Source: Paenibacillus sp. EZ-K15 (GTDB lineage Bacteria; Bacillota; Bacilli; Paenibacillales; Paenibacillaceae). Taken from it: a DNA stretch of 64,000 bases. Position 1 is the first letter of the stretch. Every line of letters begins with the position of its first letter. The position numbers were made by a program, and so were the translations under genes. Below, in pieces: positions 17,747-27,410 of this stretch. Location: NCBI RefSeq assembly GCF_002573715.1, contig NZ_PDHM01000016.1, forward strand, positions 475,649-539,648, written 5' to 3'. Below the pieces are notes generated by a model, which made no database searches, had not been told where the DNA came from, and saw nothing but the letters and a program-made list of their open reading frames with translations.

Positions 17747-19999
17747 GTGACTACCCGCATTGAGAATGCTATTGACTGGCCGGTGTTTATGTCCAGACAC
17801 GATATGTTGTGGACAACGCGTCCAATCAGCTGGGATGAAGGGGCTTTTCTTGGAAACGGCATGCTCGGAGCGATGATCTACAGTGAAGAACATCGGGATA
17901 AACGGAATGTGCTGCGTTTTGTGCTTGGACGCTCCGATATAACCGCATCTCGTCCGGGTGAACAGGCTTTCCCGGTCCGCGTGCCTATTGGCGAGCTCGC
18001 ATTGGAGCTGGAGGGATGGATTTATCAGCCCTTTGAAATGCGGCTGGAATTATGGAACGCGGAATTGAGGGCTGTTATACCGACAACAAAGGGAGAAGTC
18101 AGAATTCGTGCGTTTGTTCATGCATTAGCTCCCGTACTTGTCGTGGAGCTGGATGCAGATGAAGGTGAACGCGATGCGAAGCTGAAGTGGTACGCTTATC
18201 CGGAGGTTGACCCTGTTTTGAAGAATGCGGACGGGATTAATCTCAACCAATATATTCCCGAAACCACCGTTCAGCATAAGGAATCCGGTGAGGTTTCAGT
18301 CAGCGTTCAGAAATATGGAAGCGGAGAAGGCTGCACTACAGCTTGGCTAACTCGTCGCTCTGACCAGACTGAACAGGAGTCGGGAAGCTGGCATCGGCAA
18401 AGCTGTATCTTAACCGTGATGAATGGCACGGACGATGCCGCTTGTGATCAAGCGGTACGGGAGCTTCGGTCTGTGCCGAGCTCAACCTCAGGATGGGAAG
18501 CCTGGATTCATACCCATCGCAGGTGGTGGCATCATTACTATCCGGAAAGCTTCATTTCCATACCGGATACGCAGCTGGAAAGCTTTTATTGGATACAAAT
18601 GTATAAGCTGGCTTCTGCGACCCGTGGGGACTCATTGCCTATCGATAATCAAGGTCCGTGGCTCACTTCTACGCCATGGCCTGGATTATGGTTCAATATG
18701 AACGTGCAGATGAGCTACTCTCCGATTTATACGGCGAATCGCCTCCATCTGGGCATGTCGCTGATTCGTTCCCTGCAGGAGCATCAGGACCAATTGATCC
18801 GTAATGTTCCCGAAGCTTACCGTGCGGACTCGGCAGGCCTCGGTCGAAGCTCAAGCTATGATCTGAACAGTCCGGTCACGGATGAGGTGGGAAATTTAAC
18901 TTGGGTTATGCATAACGCTTGGCGTCATTACCGTTACGCCATGGATGATCATATGCTGCGAAGCTTGGTATATCCACTTCTGCGGCGCAGTGTGGGATTA
19001 TATTTGCATCTTCTTGAGGAAGGGCAGGACGGCCGTCTTCATTTACCTCCCACAATCTCACCGGAATATGGGTCCTTTAAGCAGGTGAAGACAGCCGATT
19101 CTCATTATGATTTAGCGCTGCTGCGCTGGGGATGTGAAACCTTAATCCGCATAACGGATCAGCTTGGTGTTCATGACTCGCTGCATGATCGATGGCGGGA
19201 AGTCCTTGAGCGATTGGTACCTTTTCCGGTGGATTCATCCGGCTATATGATCGGCGAGGGTCAGCGTATGGAATTCGGACACCGCCATTTCAGCCATATG
19301 CTGGCGGCCTTTCCACTGCATATCATCGGTGATACTCAAGAGGAGAAGGAGCTGATTCTTCGCTCGCTCCGGCATTGGATCGGCCTTGAAGGAGATTTGC
19401 GCGGATTCAGTTTCACCGGAGCCGCCTCCATCGCAGCCAAGTTAGGTTTAGGAGATGAAGCCCTCGCGTACTTGCGAAGTTTAATGCATCTCATTAAGCC
19501 GAACACCATGTATAAAGAAGCGGGACCGGTTATCGAAACGCCGCTGGCCGGAGCGGAATCGATCCATGACATGCTGCTTCAGAGCAGAGGAGAGCGGATC
19601 TATATTTTCCCTGCAGTCCCTAAAGAGTGGACGGAGTCGGTATTCCATCAGCTGCGGGCAGAAGGAGGCTTTCTTGTTAGCGCTGTTCGGAAGGAGGGGC
19701 GGACGGCTTGGATACATATTTGCAGTCTTGCCGGAGAGCCCTGCCGGATCGTAACAGATATGTCCACATCTGCGGACGACGGCCTGTTTATTGACATCGG
19801 GGGAATCTCCAGGAAGTGTCCGATCCAGGTAGATGGGACGATCGATCTGGCTCTGAAGCCTGGTGAGGAAGCTTACATTTACAGGGCCCGTTGGAGCGGA
19901 TCCACTCGATTCCGCATCTCGCCTGTCCCTGCTGAGAAGGGCAAATGCAATCTGTTTGGCAGTCGTAAACCGTGGAGATTGTATGGGATTCCCCATTAA
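17747..19999 (+). CDS. GH95-like glycoside hydrolase (fucosidase/galactosidase-type)
   Basis: 750 residues without a signal peptide, so cytoplasmic. The architecture matches GH95: an N-terminal beta-sandwich beginning with WTTRPISWDEGAFLGNGMLGAMIY, an (alpha/alpha)6 central barrel (SFYWIQMYKLASATRGD, WNMNVQ-like WFNMNVQMSY, GHRHFSHMLAAFPLH), and a C-terminal beta region (ESIHDMLLQSRGERIYIFPAVPKEW, LRAEGGFLVSAVRKEGRTAWI). GH95 enzymes are inverting alpha-1,2-L-fucosidases or related alpha-L-galactosidases; the exact sugar cannot be read here. The start is GTG with AGGAGG six bases ahead. The gene follows the response regulator by 13 bases, so its product probably acts on the ligand sensed by the lipoprotein/kinase system. 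Confidence 0.8.
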   Translation: MTTRIENAIDWPVFMSRHDMLWTTRPISWDEGAFLGNGMLGAMIYSEEHRDKRNVLRFVLGRSDITASRPGEQAFPVRVPIGELALELEGWIYQPFEMRLELWNAELRAVIPTTKGEVRIRAFVHALAPVLVVELDADEGERDAKLKWYAYPEVDPVLKNADGINLNQYIPETTVQHKESGEVSVSVQKYGSGEGCTTAWLTRRSDQTEQESGSWHRQSCILTVMNGTDDAACDQAVRELRSVPSSTSGWEAWIHTHRRWWHHYYPESFISIPDTQLESFYWIQMYKLASATRGDSLPIDNQGPWLTSTPWPGLWFNMNVQMSYSPIYTANRLHLGMSLIRSLQEHQDQLIRNVPEAYRADSAGLGRSSSYDLNSPVTDEVGNLTWVMHNAWRHYRYAMDDHMLRSLVYPLLRRSVGLYLHLLEEGQDGRLHLPPTISPEYGSFKQVKTADSHYDLALLRWGCETLIRITDQLGVHDSLHDRWREVLERLVPFPVDSSGYMIGEGQRMEFGHRHFSHMLAAFPLHIIGDTQEEKELILRSLRHWIGLEGDLRGFSFTGAASIAAKLGLGDEALAYLRSLMHLIKPNTMYKEAGPVIETPLAGAESIHDMLLQSRGERIYIFPAVPKEWTESVFHQLRAEGGFLVSAVRKEGRTAWIHICSLAGEPCRIVTDMSTSADDGLFIDIGGISRKCPIQVDGTIDLALKPGEEAYIYRARWSGSTRFRISPVPAEKGKCNLFGSRKPWRLYGIPH

Positions 20000-20039
20000 T
20001 TCGTAGTTATTCGTATAACCTGCAACCGTTCTTGTTTAT

Positions 20040-20075
20040 AGAGCAGCCTTATCCCTATGAAGGCTGCTCTTGTTA
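20040..20075 (+). terminator. Hairpin terminator after the GH95-like gene
   Basis: GAGCAGCCTT and AAGGCTGCTC form a perfect 10-bp stem; the following T run is short (TTGTTAT). Confidence 0.65.
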
Positions 20076-20104
20076 TCATAAAAGGCTACAAGGAGGAAAA
20101 TCAC

Positions 20105-22435
20105 ATGTTCAGCATCCTTCGTAAATATAACCGCAGCGTCATTGTGGCATGGCTGTTCTCTTATGTCACCGTATTAATGGTGCCGATTCTGATCAGCTTC
20201 GTGCTGTATTCATTCTCATACCATCAAGTGAAGAGCGAGACCAATCGGGCAAACGCATTGCTTCTTCAGCAGATGGAAATGTCTATTGACAGCAAGCTGA
20301 AAAGCCTGGAGCGTTTAAGCCTGGAAATTGCGCTAAACAAGGGGATTTCGGCATTTTCCAGCGTGGAGTTACCGCTTCGTGATCATCAGTATTACGATGT
20401 GTTCAGCATATCGGAAAGCCTGCGAACTTATAAAAATGCAAACGATTCGATTGAGGATATTTACGTGATGTATTTGAACAGTGATACGGTGATATCGACG
20501 TATGGTCATACGAACGGCAGAGGGCTCTATCAAAAGCTGCGGCAGAATGACGAACCCTCCTATGAGAAGTGGATGGGATTGTTCGAGAAAAGATATGTAA
20601 ACGGTTACAAATCGATGGGGTTTCAAGATGGTCTTCAGAGCTCTCCGGTGGTCGTATTTGCACATTCCCTCGTATTTAATTCCCCGGCCCAGCCCCCGGC
20701 TGTTGTCCTGTTCTTGATCAAGGATTCGAAACTAATCGAGAGCGCTCCCCGGCAAAAGGATGCCAGTATGTTCATTATAGATACGGATAGCCGGTATATC
20801 GCTGCATCACGACAGGATCCGGCTGTACCTGCTGGTATAAGTTATGAGCAGCTGCAAGGCGATAGCGGAATGATCTATATAGACTCGGACGCGGAGCAGT
20901 TCGCGGTTTCCTATATCACGTCGCAAGTAACCGGATGGAAATATGTATCCGTACTGCCAGCGGCATTATTCAATGAGAAAATGAAAGATTTACGCCAACT
21001 GACATGGATCAGCATCGCCCTGAGCTTATTAATTGGAGGTATTGTTACGGTTTTGTTTTTACGCAGAAACTATATGCCGGTTCAAGTGATGCTGCAAAGT
21101 TTATCCAAAAAATTCGGACTGAGGTTTGACGGGGGAGCCAATGAATACACGTTCCTGCAGGGGACGATTCAGCAATATTTTCATGACAAGGCAGATATGC
21201 AAACGGCCCTTCACAAGCATCGCAATACAATACGAGCACATTTGTTGCGGCGACTCTTAAAGGGATACGCCGAGCATGATCAGTCTCTCCATACAACGCT
21301 GCCTGCACACGATATACAGTTTCAATCCGACCGATCTGTTGTCCTGCTGATATCGATCGATCATTATGGCAAGTTTGAGCAGTTTGGCATTCACGGGTTC
21401 CCGGATCAGAAGCAGCAAATGCTTTATTTCATACTAACGAATGTGCTTGAGGATACGGCTTCCGGTGAAGCGCTTGTGTTTACAACAGAAATGAACGATG
21501 CGCTTGCTTGTGTCGTTAATTTCGAAGCGAGCTTGCCAGTGGAGCAGGAGCAAACCGTATTGAATCGAATACTGGCCCAGGTTCAAGATTTCATGCGAAA
21601 GCATATCGAAGCAGAGCTTACCGTGGCTGTGGGTCAGGTTCATTCGGATTTGCACGGCATCGCTCTTTCTTATCAAGAGGCGCAGGCCGCGCTTGAATAT
21701 CGAATTGTGATGGGCAGCGGGCAGTTCATCCCATATACGGACACTCTTACGGATAGGAGCACGCAATCCCGTCAATTTTATTATCCTTTGAGTGTCGAGC
21801 AGCAGTTTATAGGCTTGGTGAAGAGCGGGAGCTACGACAAAGCGGAAGCCATTTTGGAAGATATATTCCAAGCTAACTTTTCCAAGCACCCGGTTTCGGT
21901 TCCACTCGCCAAATGCCTGATGTACAACCTGGCAAGCACGATGCTGAATGCGCTTGAGGAAGTGAGGGCAGGCAGCAAGCGAACCTATGAAGAGCATATC
22001 ACCGATGCGGATCTATTGCTCGAGTGCGACCATGTGCCGGAGATGAAGGAACGGATGAAACAGATGCTGGCGCAGGTCTGTGAATGGATCCTGGCAGAGA
22101 AACGCAATCACCACCGTTATTTAATCGAAGATGTCTCGCAGTATGTCCAAGAGCATCTGTATGACCCGAAATTGAATATTTCAATGATTGGCGACGCTTT
22201 TCAGATGACCCCCTCTTACGTATCGAGACTGTACAAGGAATATACAGGAGAAGCCTTGCTGGATACCATTAACCGCCTCCGTCTGTCCAAAGCGAAAGAA
22301 CTGCTGGTTCTGCAAAAGCTTACTATCAATGAAATCGCAAGCCAGGTCGGTTATGCGGATGTCAGCACATTTTTGCGAATCTTTAAAAAATTCGAAGGCG
22401 TAACCCCGGGGAAATATCAGAAAGCCGCACTGTAA
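20105..22435 (+). CDS. Membrane-anchored AraC-family regulator of the PL6/GH88 locus
   Basis: 776 residues: TM about 12-35, an extracellular region of Cache type to about 285, TM2 (LTWISIALSLLIGGIVTVLFL), a GGDEF-like middle, and a C-terminal AraC pair of helix-turn-helix motifs (LNISMIGDAFQMTPSYVSRLYKEY and INEIASQVGYADVSTFLRIFKKFEG). This one-piece sensor/activator form is common next to Paenibacillus polysaccharide operons. The ATG at 20105 has AAGGAGG eight bases ahead; the longer in-frame extension overlaps the preceding terminator and is rejected. It lies directly before the binding-protein operon and is its likely activator. Confidence 0.9.
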   Translation: MFSILRKYNRSVIVAWLFSYVTVLMVPILISFVLYSFSYHQVKSETNRANALLLQQMEMSIDSKLKSLERLSLEIALNKGISAFSSVELPLRDHQYYDVFSISESLRTYKNANDSIEDIYVMYLNSDTVISTYGHTNGRGLYQKLRQNDEPSYEKWMGLFEKRYVNGYKSMGFQDGLQSSPVVVFAHSLVFNSPAQPPAVVLFLIKDSKLIESAPRQKDASMFIIDTDSRYIAASRQDPAVPAGISYEQLQGDSGMIYIDSDAEQFAVSYITSQVTGWKYVSVLPAALFNEKMKDLRQLTWISIALSLLIGGIVTVLFLRRNYMPVQVMLQSLSKKFGLRFDGGANEYTFLQGTIQQYFHDKADMQTALHKHRNTIRAHLLRRLLKGYAEHDQSLHTTLPAHDIQFQSDRSVVLLISIDHYGKFEQFGIHGFPDQKQQMLYFILTNVLEDTASGEALVFTTEMNDALACVVNFEASLPVEQEQTVLNRILAQVQDFMRKHIEAELTVAVGQVHSDLHGIALSYQEAQAALEYRIVMGSGQFIPYTDTLTDRSTQSRQFYYPLSVEQQFIGLVKSGSYDKAEAILEDIFQANFSKHPVSVPLAKCLMYNLASTMLNALEEVRAGSKRTYEEHITDADLLLECDHVPEMKERMKQMLAQVCEWILAEKRNHHRYLIEDVSQYVQEHLYDPKLNISMIGDAFQMTPSYVSRLYKEYTGEALLDTINRLRLSKAKELLVLQKLTINEIASQVGYADVSTFLRIFKKFEGVTPGKYQKAAL

Positions 22436-22459
22436 ACCGGATTTTTCATGAAAAACCAT

Positions 22460-22487
22460 CGATTTTTAAGGAATTGCCTGCGATTTT
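22460..22487. promoter_or_regulatory. Phased direct repeats ahead of the binding-protein gene
   Basis: CGATTTT occurs at 22460-22466 and again at 22481-22487, exactly 21 bp apart (two helical turns), between the AraC-type gene and the operon it should control. AraC proteins bind phased direct repeats, so this is a candidate activator site. Confidence 0.4.
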
Positions 22488-22592
22488 AGATTTTGTCTAT
22501 GGTAAGGGATACGGGTTTTATTGAACAATGACAACGGATAGGGCAACATGCTGGCCTATCCGACACCTTATCTTACAATCGGGGGAATGATG

Positions 22593-24254
22593 ATGGTTCA
22601 ACGTTTGCTGGTCAAAGACAGCTTGTTGCGAAATTTGAAGTCAGGACTGACCGCCATATTGTTAACAAGTCTGGTGCTTGCGGGATGTTCGTCAGGCAGT
22701 AAGGATAACGCGTCGGACGCTAAGCCGAACGAGGCCGGGAAGGGTACATCCACTGCAATCGGTTCATCGTATCCGCTAAACACAACCGAATCGATCACGT
22801 CGTGGGAAATCTTGAACATGAATGCGGTAACCTTCTATTCTAACCTTGCAGAAACGCCGTTCGGGAAAGCGCTTGCCGATAAAACAGGAGTTCAGGTGGA
22901 GTATATTCATCCGAATGATCAGCAGACGGCCGAGCAATTCAATCTGATGATCGCGTCCGATGAGCTACCGGATGTCATTGAATACGATTGGACCGGACGA
23001 AGTGCGGGCTCTTATCCGGGCGGACCGGAGAAAGCCATTCAGGACGGCGTCATTCTGGAGCTCAATGAGCTGATTGATCAGTACGCGCCGAACCTGAAGA
23101 AGAAACTCGAAGCGGATCCGACGCTTGACCAAATGGTCAAGACAGACAGCGGCAAATATTATGTATTTCCCATGATTCGCAATCCGTCCGGGCTCGTCTT
23201 CCGGGGTCCCATGATCCGTCAGGATTGGCTGGATGAGCTTGGTCTTCCAGTTCCAACGACCATAGAGGAGTGGGAGAAAACGTTAATCGCCTTTCGTGAC
23301 GAGAAGGGGGCCAAAGCACCGCTCAGCGTGACTTACACCGGAGGGAATTTTGAGATCCGCGATGCGTTTATCGGAGCTTATCGCACCTCAAATTCCTTCT
23401 ATGTGGACGATGAAGGCAAGGTGAAGTATGGACCCATAGATCCGCAGTATAAAGATTTTCTGACTTTATTCCGCAAGTGGTTTGCGGAAGGCTTGTTTGA
23501 CAAGGATTTTGCGCTCACCGATACCAAAGCGCTGGATAACAAGATTCTGACCGGGCAGACCGGCGCTACAGTGCATCTTCTCAGCGGCGGCATGGGAAAA
23601 TGGATGGATGCCATGAAGGGGCAGGATCCGAAATTCAAGCTGGTTGGCGCTCCATATCCAACACTCCTTAAAGACGAAGTTCCTTTTATAGGACAACGGG
23701 ATTTCAAGTACAATCCGGGACCAAGCAAAGCCATCACAACCGCTGCGAAAAATCCGGAACTGATTGTACGCTGGCTTGATTATGCCTACAGCGATGAGGG
23801 CGCGATGCTCTACAACTTCGGCATTGAAGGAGAGAGCTACGTGATGGAGAACGGTGCTCCGGTCTATACCGATTTGATTAAAAACAATGAGAAATACAGT
23901 CTGCAGCAGATGGTATCGCAGTATTCCAAGCCGAATGGTCCATACGAAGCGGATGAACGTCGGAACTGGAATACGTTCCCTGAGCAGGATGAGGCCGTGA
24001 AAGTATGGGCGAAGACGGATGCCGAGAAGCATATACTGCCTGGCTTCCTGACGCCAACCGCCGAAGAAAGCAAGGAGCTTGGCAAGATTCTAACCGAAGT
24101 AAGCAACTATAAAGAGGAAATGTTTGTCAAGTTCATTGTCGGCAAGGAGCCGATGGAGAGTTATGACAAGTATGTGGAACAAATCAAGAAGCTGGGGATT
24201 GAGCGCGCGGTTGAAATCTATCAAAGCGCTTTGGATCGATACAACAGCCGATAA
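22593..24254 (+). CDS. Sugar-binding lipoprotein of the PL6/GH88 operon
   Basis: 553 residues with signal peptide and lipobox LVLAGC. It is the long LipO-type binding protein typical of Paenibacillus oligouronide importers: VEYIHPNDQQTAEQFNLMIA, DELPDVIEYDW, FRGPMIRQDWLDELGLPVP, PEEL-like NPELIVRWLDYAYSDEGAML. GGGGGA precedes three consecutive ATGs; the third (22593) has the best spacing. A strong stem-loop without a T run follows the stop, and two permease genes come next. The ligand is inferred to be an unsaturated uronic-acid oligosaccharide from the lyase and GH88 gene downstream. Confidence 0.93.
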   Translation: MVQRLLVKDSLLRNLKSGLTAILLTSLVLAGCSSGSKDNASDAKPNEAGKGTSTAIGSSYPLNTTESITSWEILNMNAVTFYSNLAETPFGKALADKTGVQVEYIHPNDQQTAEQFNLMIASDELPDVIEYDWTGRSAGSYPGGPEKAIQDGVILELNELIDQYAPNLKKKLEADPTLDQMVKTDSGKYYVFPMIRNPSGLVFRGPMIRQDWLDELGLPVPTTIEEWEKTLIAFRDEKGAKAPLSVTYTGGNFEIRDAFIGAYRTSNSFYVDDEGKVKYGPIDPQYKDFLTLFRKWFAEGLFDKDFALTDTKALDNKILTGQTGATVHLLSGGMGKWMDAMKGQDPKFKLVGAPYPTLLKDEVPFIGQRDFKYNPGPSKAITTAAKNPELIVRWLDYAYSDEGAMLYNFGIEGESYVMENGAPVYTDLIKNNEKYSLQQMVSQYSKPNGPYEADERRNWNTFPEQDEAVKVWAKTDAEKHILPGFLTPTAEESKELGKILTEVSNYKEEMFVKFIVGKEPMESYDKYVEQIKKLGIERAVEIYQSALDRYNSR

Positions 24255-24265
24255 TGACATCTTGA

Positions 24266-24300
24266 GCCGAGGGGAATGGAGCGGGTTCATTCCCCTTGGC
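24266..24300 (+). ncRNA. Intra-operon mRNA stem-loop after the binding-protein gene
   Basis: GCCGAGGGGAATG and CATTCCCCTTGGC form a 13-bp stem (one G-U) around a nine-base loop. No T run follows, so it is probably an RNA-stability or partial-termination element that keeps binding-protein mRNA more abundant than permease mRNA, as known for maltose-type operons. This is a cis-acting structure, not a separate RNA gene. Confidence 0.6.
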
Positions 24301-24346
24301 AACAACTTGATACTTCAATAGACAGAACATAAGGAGTGAGAACGGC

Positions 24347-25324
24347 ATGGCGAAACTTCCGCCTCCGACACGCACGTCAATTCCTTCTAAACCTTCTAAC
24401 TCGGCAGGTCTGAATCCTCGAAATTGGGGCTTGCTGAAGGACATTAGTAAAAATCGTTTCCTGTACATCATGTTAATTCCGGTACTTCTGTACTTTGCGG
24501 TTTTTCATTATTTCCCCATGTACGGGGCGTCCATCGCCTTTAAGGAGTTCTCTCCACGTCTTGGGATCATGGGAAGTCCATGGGCCGGCTGGGAGCACTT
24601 CGAATCGTTTTTTAACGGCATTTATTTCTGGCGGGTCGTCAAAAATACGCTGTTAATCAGCTTTTATGAACTTCTCTTTGGCTTCCCGGCACCCATTATA
24701 TTGGCGCTTCTGCTGAACGAGGTGAGAAAAGCCGCATTCAAACGCACGGTTCAAACCATAACGTATATGCCGCATTTTATTTCGCTGGTCGTTGTTTGCG
24801 GCATTATTAAGGAATTCACGATGAGTGACGGGTTAATCAACGATATTTTGGCTTTTTTCGGATGGGAACGGGTCTCCCTTCTGCTGGAGTCTGAATATTT
24901 TCGAACCCTCTTCGTAACCTCCGGAATTTGGCAGAACATCGGCTGGGGGACCATCATCTACCTTGCCGCCCTGGCCGGTATCGACCAGGAACAATATGAG
25001 GCCGCGAAGATCGATGGAGCCAATCGGTGGAGGCAAATGTTGAATGTGACCTTGCCGGGGATCATGCCTACGATTATCATCCTGTTCATTCTTGAGATCG
25101 GCAGGCTGATGAACGTCGGCAGCGAGAAAGTCATCCTGCTCTATAACCCCTCAATCTACGATACCGCAGACGTCATAAGCTCCTATGTGTACCGGGTCGG
25201 GCTGCAGGAATTCAATTACAGCTTCAGCTCGGCAGTAGGGCTGTTCAATTCGGCCATCAATTTCACGCTTGTCATCGGCTCAAACTGGCTGAGCCGCAGA
25301 ATGAACAAAACCAGCTTGTGGTAG
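24347..25324 (+). CDS. CUT1 sugar ABC permease (LplB/YteP type)
   Basis: 325 residues, six predicted membrane helices, starting with a short polar Pro/Ser-rich tail and then LYIMLIPVLLYFAVFHYFPMYGASIAFKEF, a hallmark of LplB/YteP permeases. The EAA loop that docks the ATPase is present (EAAKIDGANRWRQMLNVTLPGI). AAGGAGTGAG precedes the ATG. No ATP-binding gene lies in the operon; such permeases usually share a multitask MsmX-type ATPase encoded elsewhere. Confidence 0.95.
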   Translation: MAKLPPPTRTSIPSKPSNSAGLNPRNWGLLKDISKNRFLYIMLIPVLLYFAVFHYFPMYGASIAFKEFSPRLGIMGSPWAGWEHFESFFNGIYFWRVVKNTLLISFYELLFGFPAPIILALLLNEVRKAAFKRTVQTITYMPHFISLVVVCGIIKEFTMSDGLINDILAFFGWERVSLLLESEYFRTLFVTSGIWQNIGWGTIIYLAALAGIDQEQYEAAKIDGANRWRQMLNVTLPGIMPTIIILFILEIGRLMNVGSEKVILLYNPSIYDTADVISSYVYRVGLQEFNYSFSSAVGLFNSAINFTLVIGSNWLSRRMNKTSLW

Positions 25325-25336
25325 GAGGTGAAAGGA

Positions 25337-26227
25337 ATGGAATGGAGAGCTGGGAATCGATCGGTCGGTGAAAAGCTGTTTGATGTTTTTAATTACATCT
25401 TGTTGACCGTAATCACGTTATGTACCTTATACCCATTGATTTACGTACTGTTTGCTTCCTTGAGTGATCCTACCCGTTACATGCAGCATTCGGGGATTTT
25501 ATGGAAGCCGCTGGATATAACATTTAACGCTTACCGGCTCGTGTTTGATAATCCGATGATTATTCAAGGATACTTAAATACGTTCCTTATCGTATCAGGA
25601 GGCTTGGTGCTCAATATTACATTGACCGCGTTCGGAGCGTATGCGCTGTCACGTAAGGGACTGCGCTATCGTAAGCAGCTGATGCTGTTTATCGTATTCA
25701 CCATGTTCTTCAGCGGGGGCTTGATTCCCTTGTATTTTACAGTGAAAGGCCTGGAGCTTACCAATACGCTGTGGTCCTTAATTATTCCACAGGCCATATC
25801 TGCTTTTAATCTGATTATCATGAGAACGGCTTTTGAGGCGGTGCCTGATAGTCTGGAGGAATCCGCCAAGATCGATGGAGCCAATGAATTCGTCATCCTA
25901 TTCCGGATTATGATGCCGCTGTGCATGCCGGTCATAGCCGTCATGCTGCTGTATTACGGTGTAAGCCACTGGAACTCATGGTTCCAGGCCATGATCTATT
26001 TGCAGGATCGTTCCTTGTATCCGCTTCAGCTTGTCCTGCGGGAGCTGCTGCTTCTGAATGATGCAAGCTCCATGGCAAGCGGAGCGAGCGGAGGGGAGGT
26101 CGCTGTCATCGGCGAAACGCTGAAGCATGCGACCATTATCGTTGCGACGGTACCGATTCTGCTGGTCTATCCGTTTTTGCAGAAGTATTTTGTGAAAGGT
26201 GCTCTAATTGGTGCCATTAAAGGATAA
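25337..26227 (+). CDS. CUT1 sugar ABC permease (LplC/YtcP type)
   Basis: 296 residues with six membrane helices. The EAA loop reads EESAKIDGANEFVILFRIMMPLCMP, and the C-terminus LVYPFLQKYFVKGALIGAIKG is the standard end of this group. The ATG at 25337 has GGAGG eight bases ahead, preferred over a GTG nine bases earlier that overlaps the ribosome site. It forms the translocation pore with the preceding permease, 12 bases away. Confidence 0.95.
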   Translation: MEWRAGNRSVGEKLFDVFNYILLTVITLCTLYPLIYVLFASLSDPTRYMQHSGILWKPLDITFNAYRLVFDNPMIIQGYLNTFLIVSGGLVLNITLTAFGAYALSRKGLRYRKQLMLFIVFTMFFSGGLIPLYFTVKGLELTNTLWSLIIPQAISAFNLIIMRTAFEAVPDSLEESAKIDGANEFVILFRIMMPLCMPVIAVMLLYYGVSHWNSWFQAMIYLQDRSLYPLQLVLRELLLLNDASSMASGASGGEVAVIGETLKHATIIVATVPILLVYPFLQKYFVKGALIGAIKG

Positions 26228-26243
26228 CGACAGGAGGAATATG

Positions 26244-27368
26244 ATGAGTAAATTAAAGATTCAACATGAACTCGATTTGGATATGTGGTGGAATGGTGCT
26301 CAGTTGAAGGTGGACCGGATGTTGGCTAGAAAGCCTGAGCTTGCTCCGCATGCGGCCAAGGACGGGGAATACGACGGCTTGACCCTGGACAACTGGATTT
26401 CAGGGTTTTGGCCGGGAATGCTGTGGATTTTTTACGATATGACCGGAGATGCGAAGTACAAGGAAGCGGCGTGGGAGTGGGATATACGTATGGAACGATT
26501 GACTCTGGAAGAGAGTCGCTTTCATCATGATGTCGGGTTTCAGTATTTGCCGACAGCCGTACTGAAATATAAGTTAACCGGCGATGCAGATGGCAGAAGG
26601 CGGGGACTTGCGGCGGCTAACTTTCTGGCCGGACGATTTAATTTGGCAGGTAAGTACATCAGGGCATGGAACAAGGATCTCCCGGGCTGGGCTATTATCG
26701 ACTGCCTGATGAACCTGTCCCTCTTGTACTGGGCTGCCGAAGAAGGAGAAGACCCAAGATTTCGCCACGTTGCGAATGCCCATGCGAATATGGCTTTGCA
26801 GCATATGATCCGTGCCGATGGATCCACCTGTCATGTTGTTTCGTTTGATCCCGAAAGCGGGGATTTGCTGGAGTATATGGGCTGGCAGGGTTATGCCCCG
26901 GATTCCTGCTGGTCAAGAGGGAATGCGTGGGCGCTGTATGGGATGGCTAACGCTTACCGTTACACGAACAATAAGGATTATTTGTACGCCGCCGAGCGGG
27001 TAGCTCATCATTTTATAGCTTCCTTACAGGGGCAGGGGGTACCCCCATGGGACTTCCGGGTACCGAATCCCGATACCGAGCCTCGTGACACCTCCGCTGC
27101 GGCCATTGCCGCCTCCGGATTGTTGGAGCTCGCTGCTTTGACAACTCCGGAGGTGGGGGCTGTATACCGGAAAGCTGCTGAGCGAATCGTCCTGGCTTTG
27201 TCGACGGAGTATGCAGCTTTCCACGCTCCTGAGCATGAAGGGATCCTGTTTGGCGGAACCGGCCATAAGCCGGCGGATACCAATATCAATGTGTCGCTTA
27301 TTTATGGGGATTATTATTACATCGAGGCTCTTGCGAAGCTTCGCGGCTGGGTCCATCGCGTATTCTAA
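26244..27368 (+). CDS. GH88 unsaturated glucuronyl/uronyl hydrolase
   Basis: 374 residues, cytoplasmic, (alpha/alpha)6 barrel. GH88 enzymes hydrate the 4,5-unsaturated uronic acid left by polysaccharide lyases, releasing the neighbouring sugar. LTLDNWISGFWPGMLWIFYD, HHDVGFQYLPTAVLKYKLTGD with one catalytic Asp, WAIIDCLMNLSLLYWA with the second, RGNAWALYGMANAYRYT, PWDFRVPNPDTEPRDTSA and GDYYYIEALAKL are all present. AGGAGG precedes two adjacent ATGs; the second is used. Its placement after the importer and before a PL6 lyase fits a glycosaminoglycan or alginate-like substrate. A truncated relative lies at 2.4 kb. Confidence 0.93.
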   Translation: MSKLKIQHELDLDMWWNGAQLKVDRMLARKPELAPHAAKDGEYDGLTLDNWISGFWPGMLWIFYDMTGDAKYKEAAWEWDIRMERLTLEESRFHHDVGFQYLPTAVLKYKLTGDADGRRRGLAAANFLAGRFNLAGKYIRAWNKDLPGWAIIDCLMNLSLLYWAAEEGEDPRFRHVANAHANMALQHMIRADGSTCHVVSFDPESGDLLEYMGWQGYAPDSCWSRGNAWALYGMANAYRYTNNKDYLYAAERVAHHFIASLQGQGVPPWDFRVPNPDTEPRDTSAAAIAASGLLELAALTTPEVGAVYRKAAERIVLALSTEYAAFHAPEHEGILFGGTGHKPADTNINVSLIYGDYYYIEALAKLRGWVHRVF

Positions 27369-27410
27369 TTGGTTATGGGACGTTAATATTCGATAGAGAG
27401 GTGAACGGAT

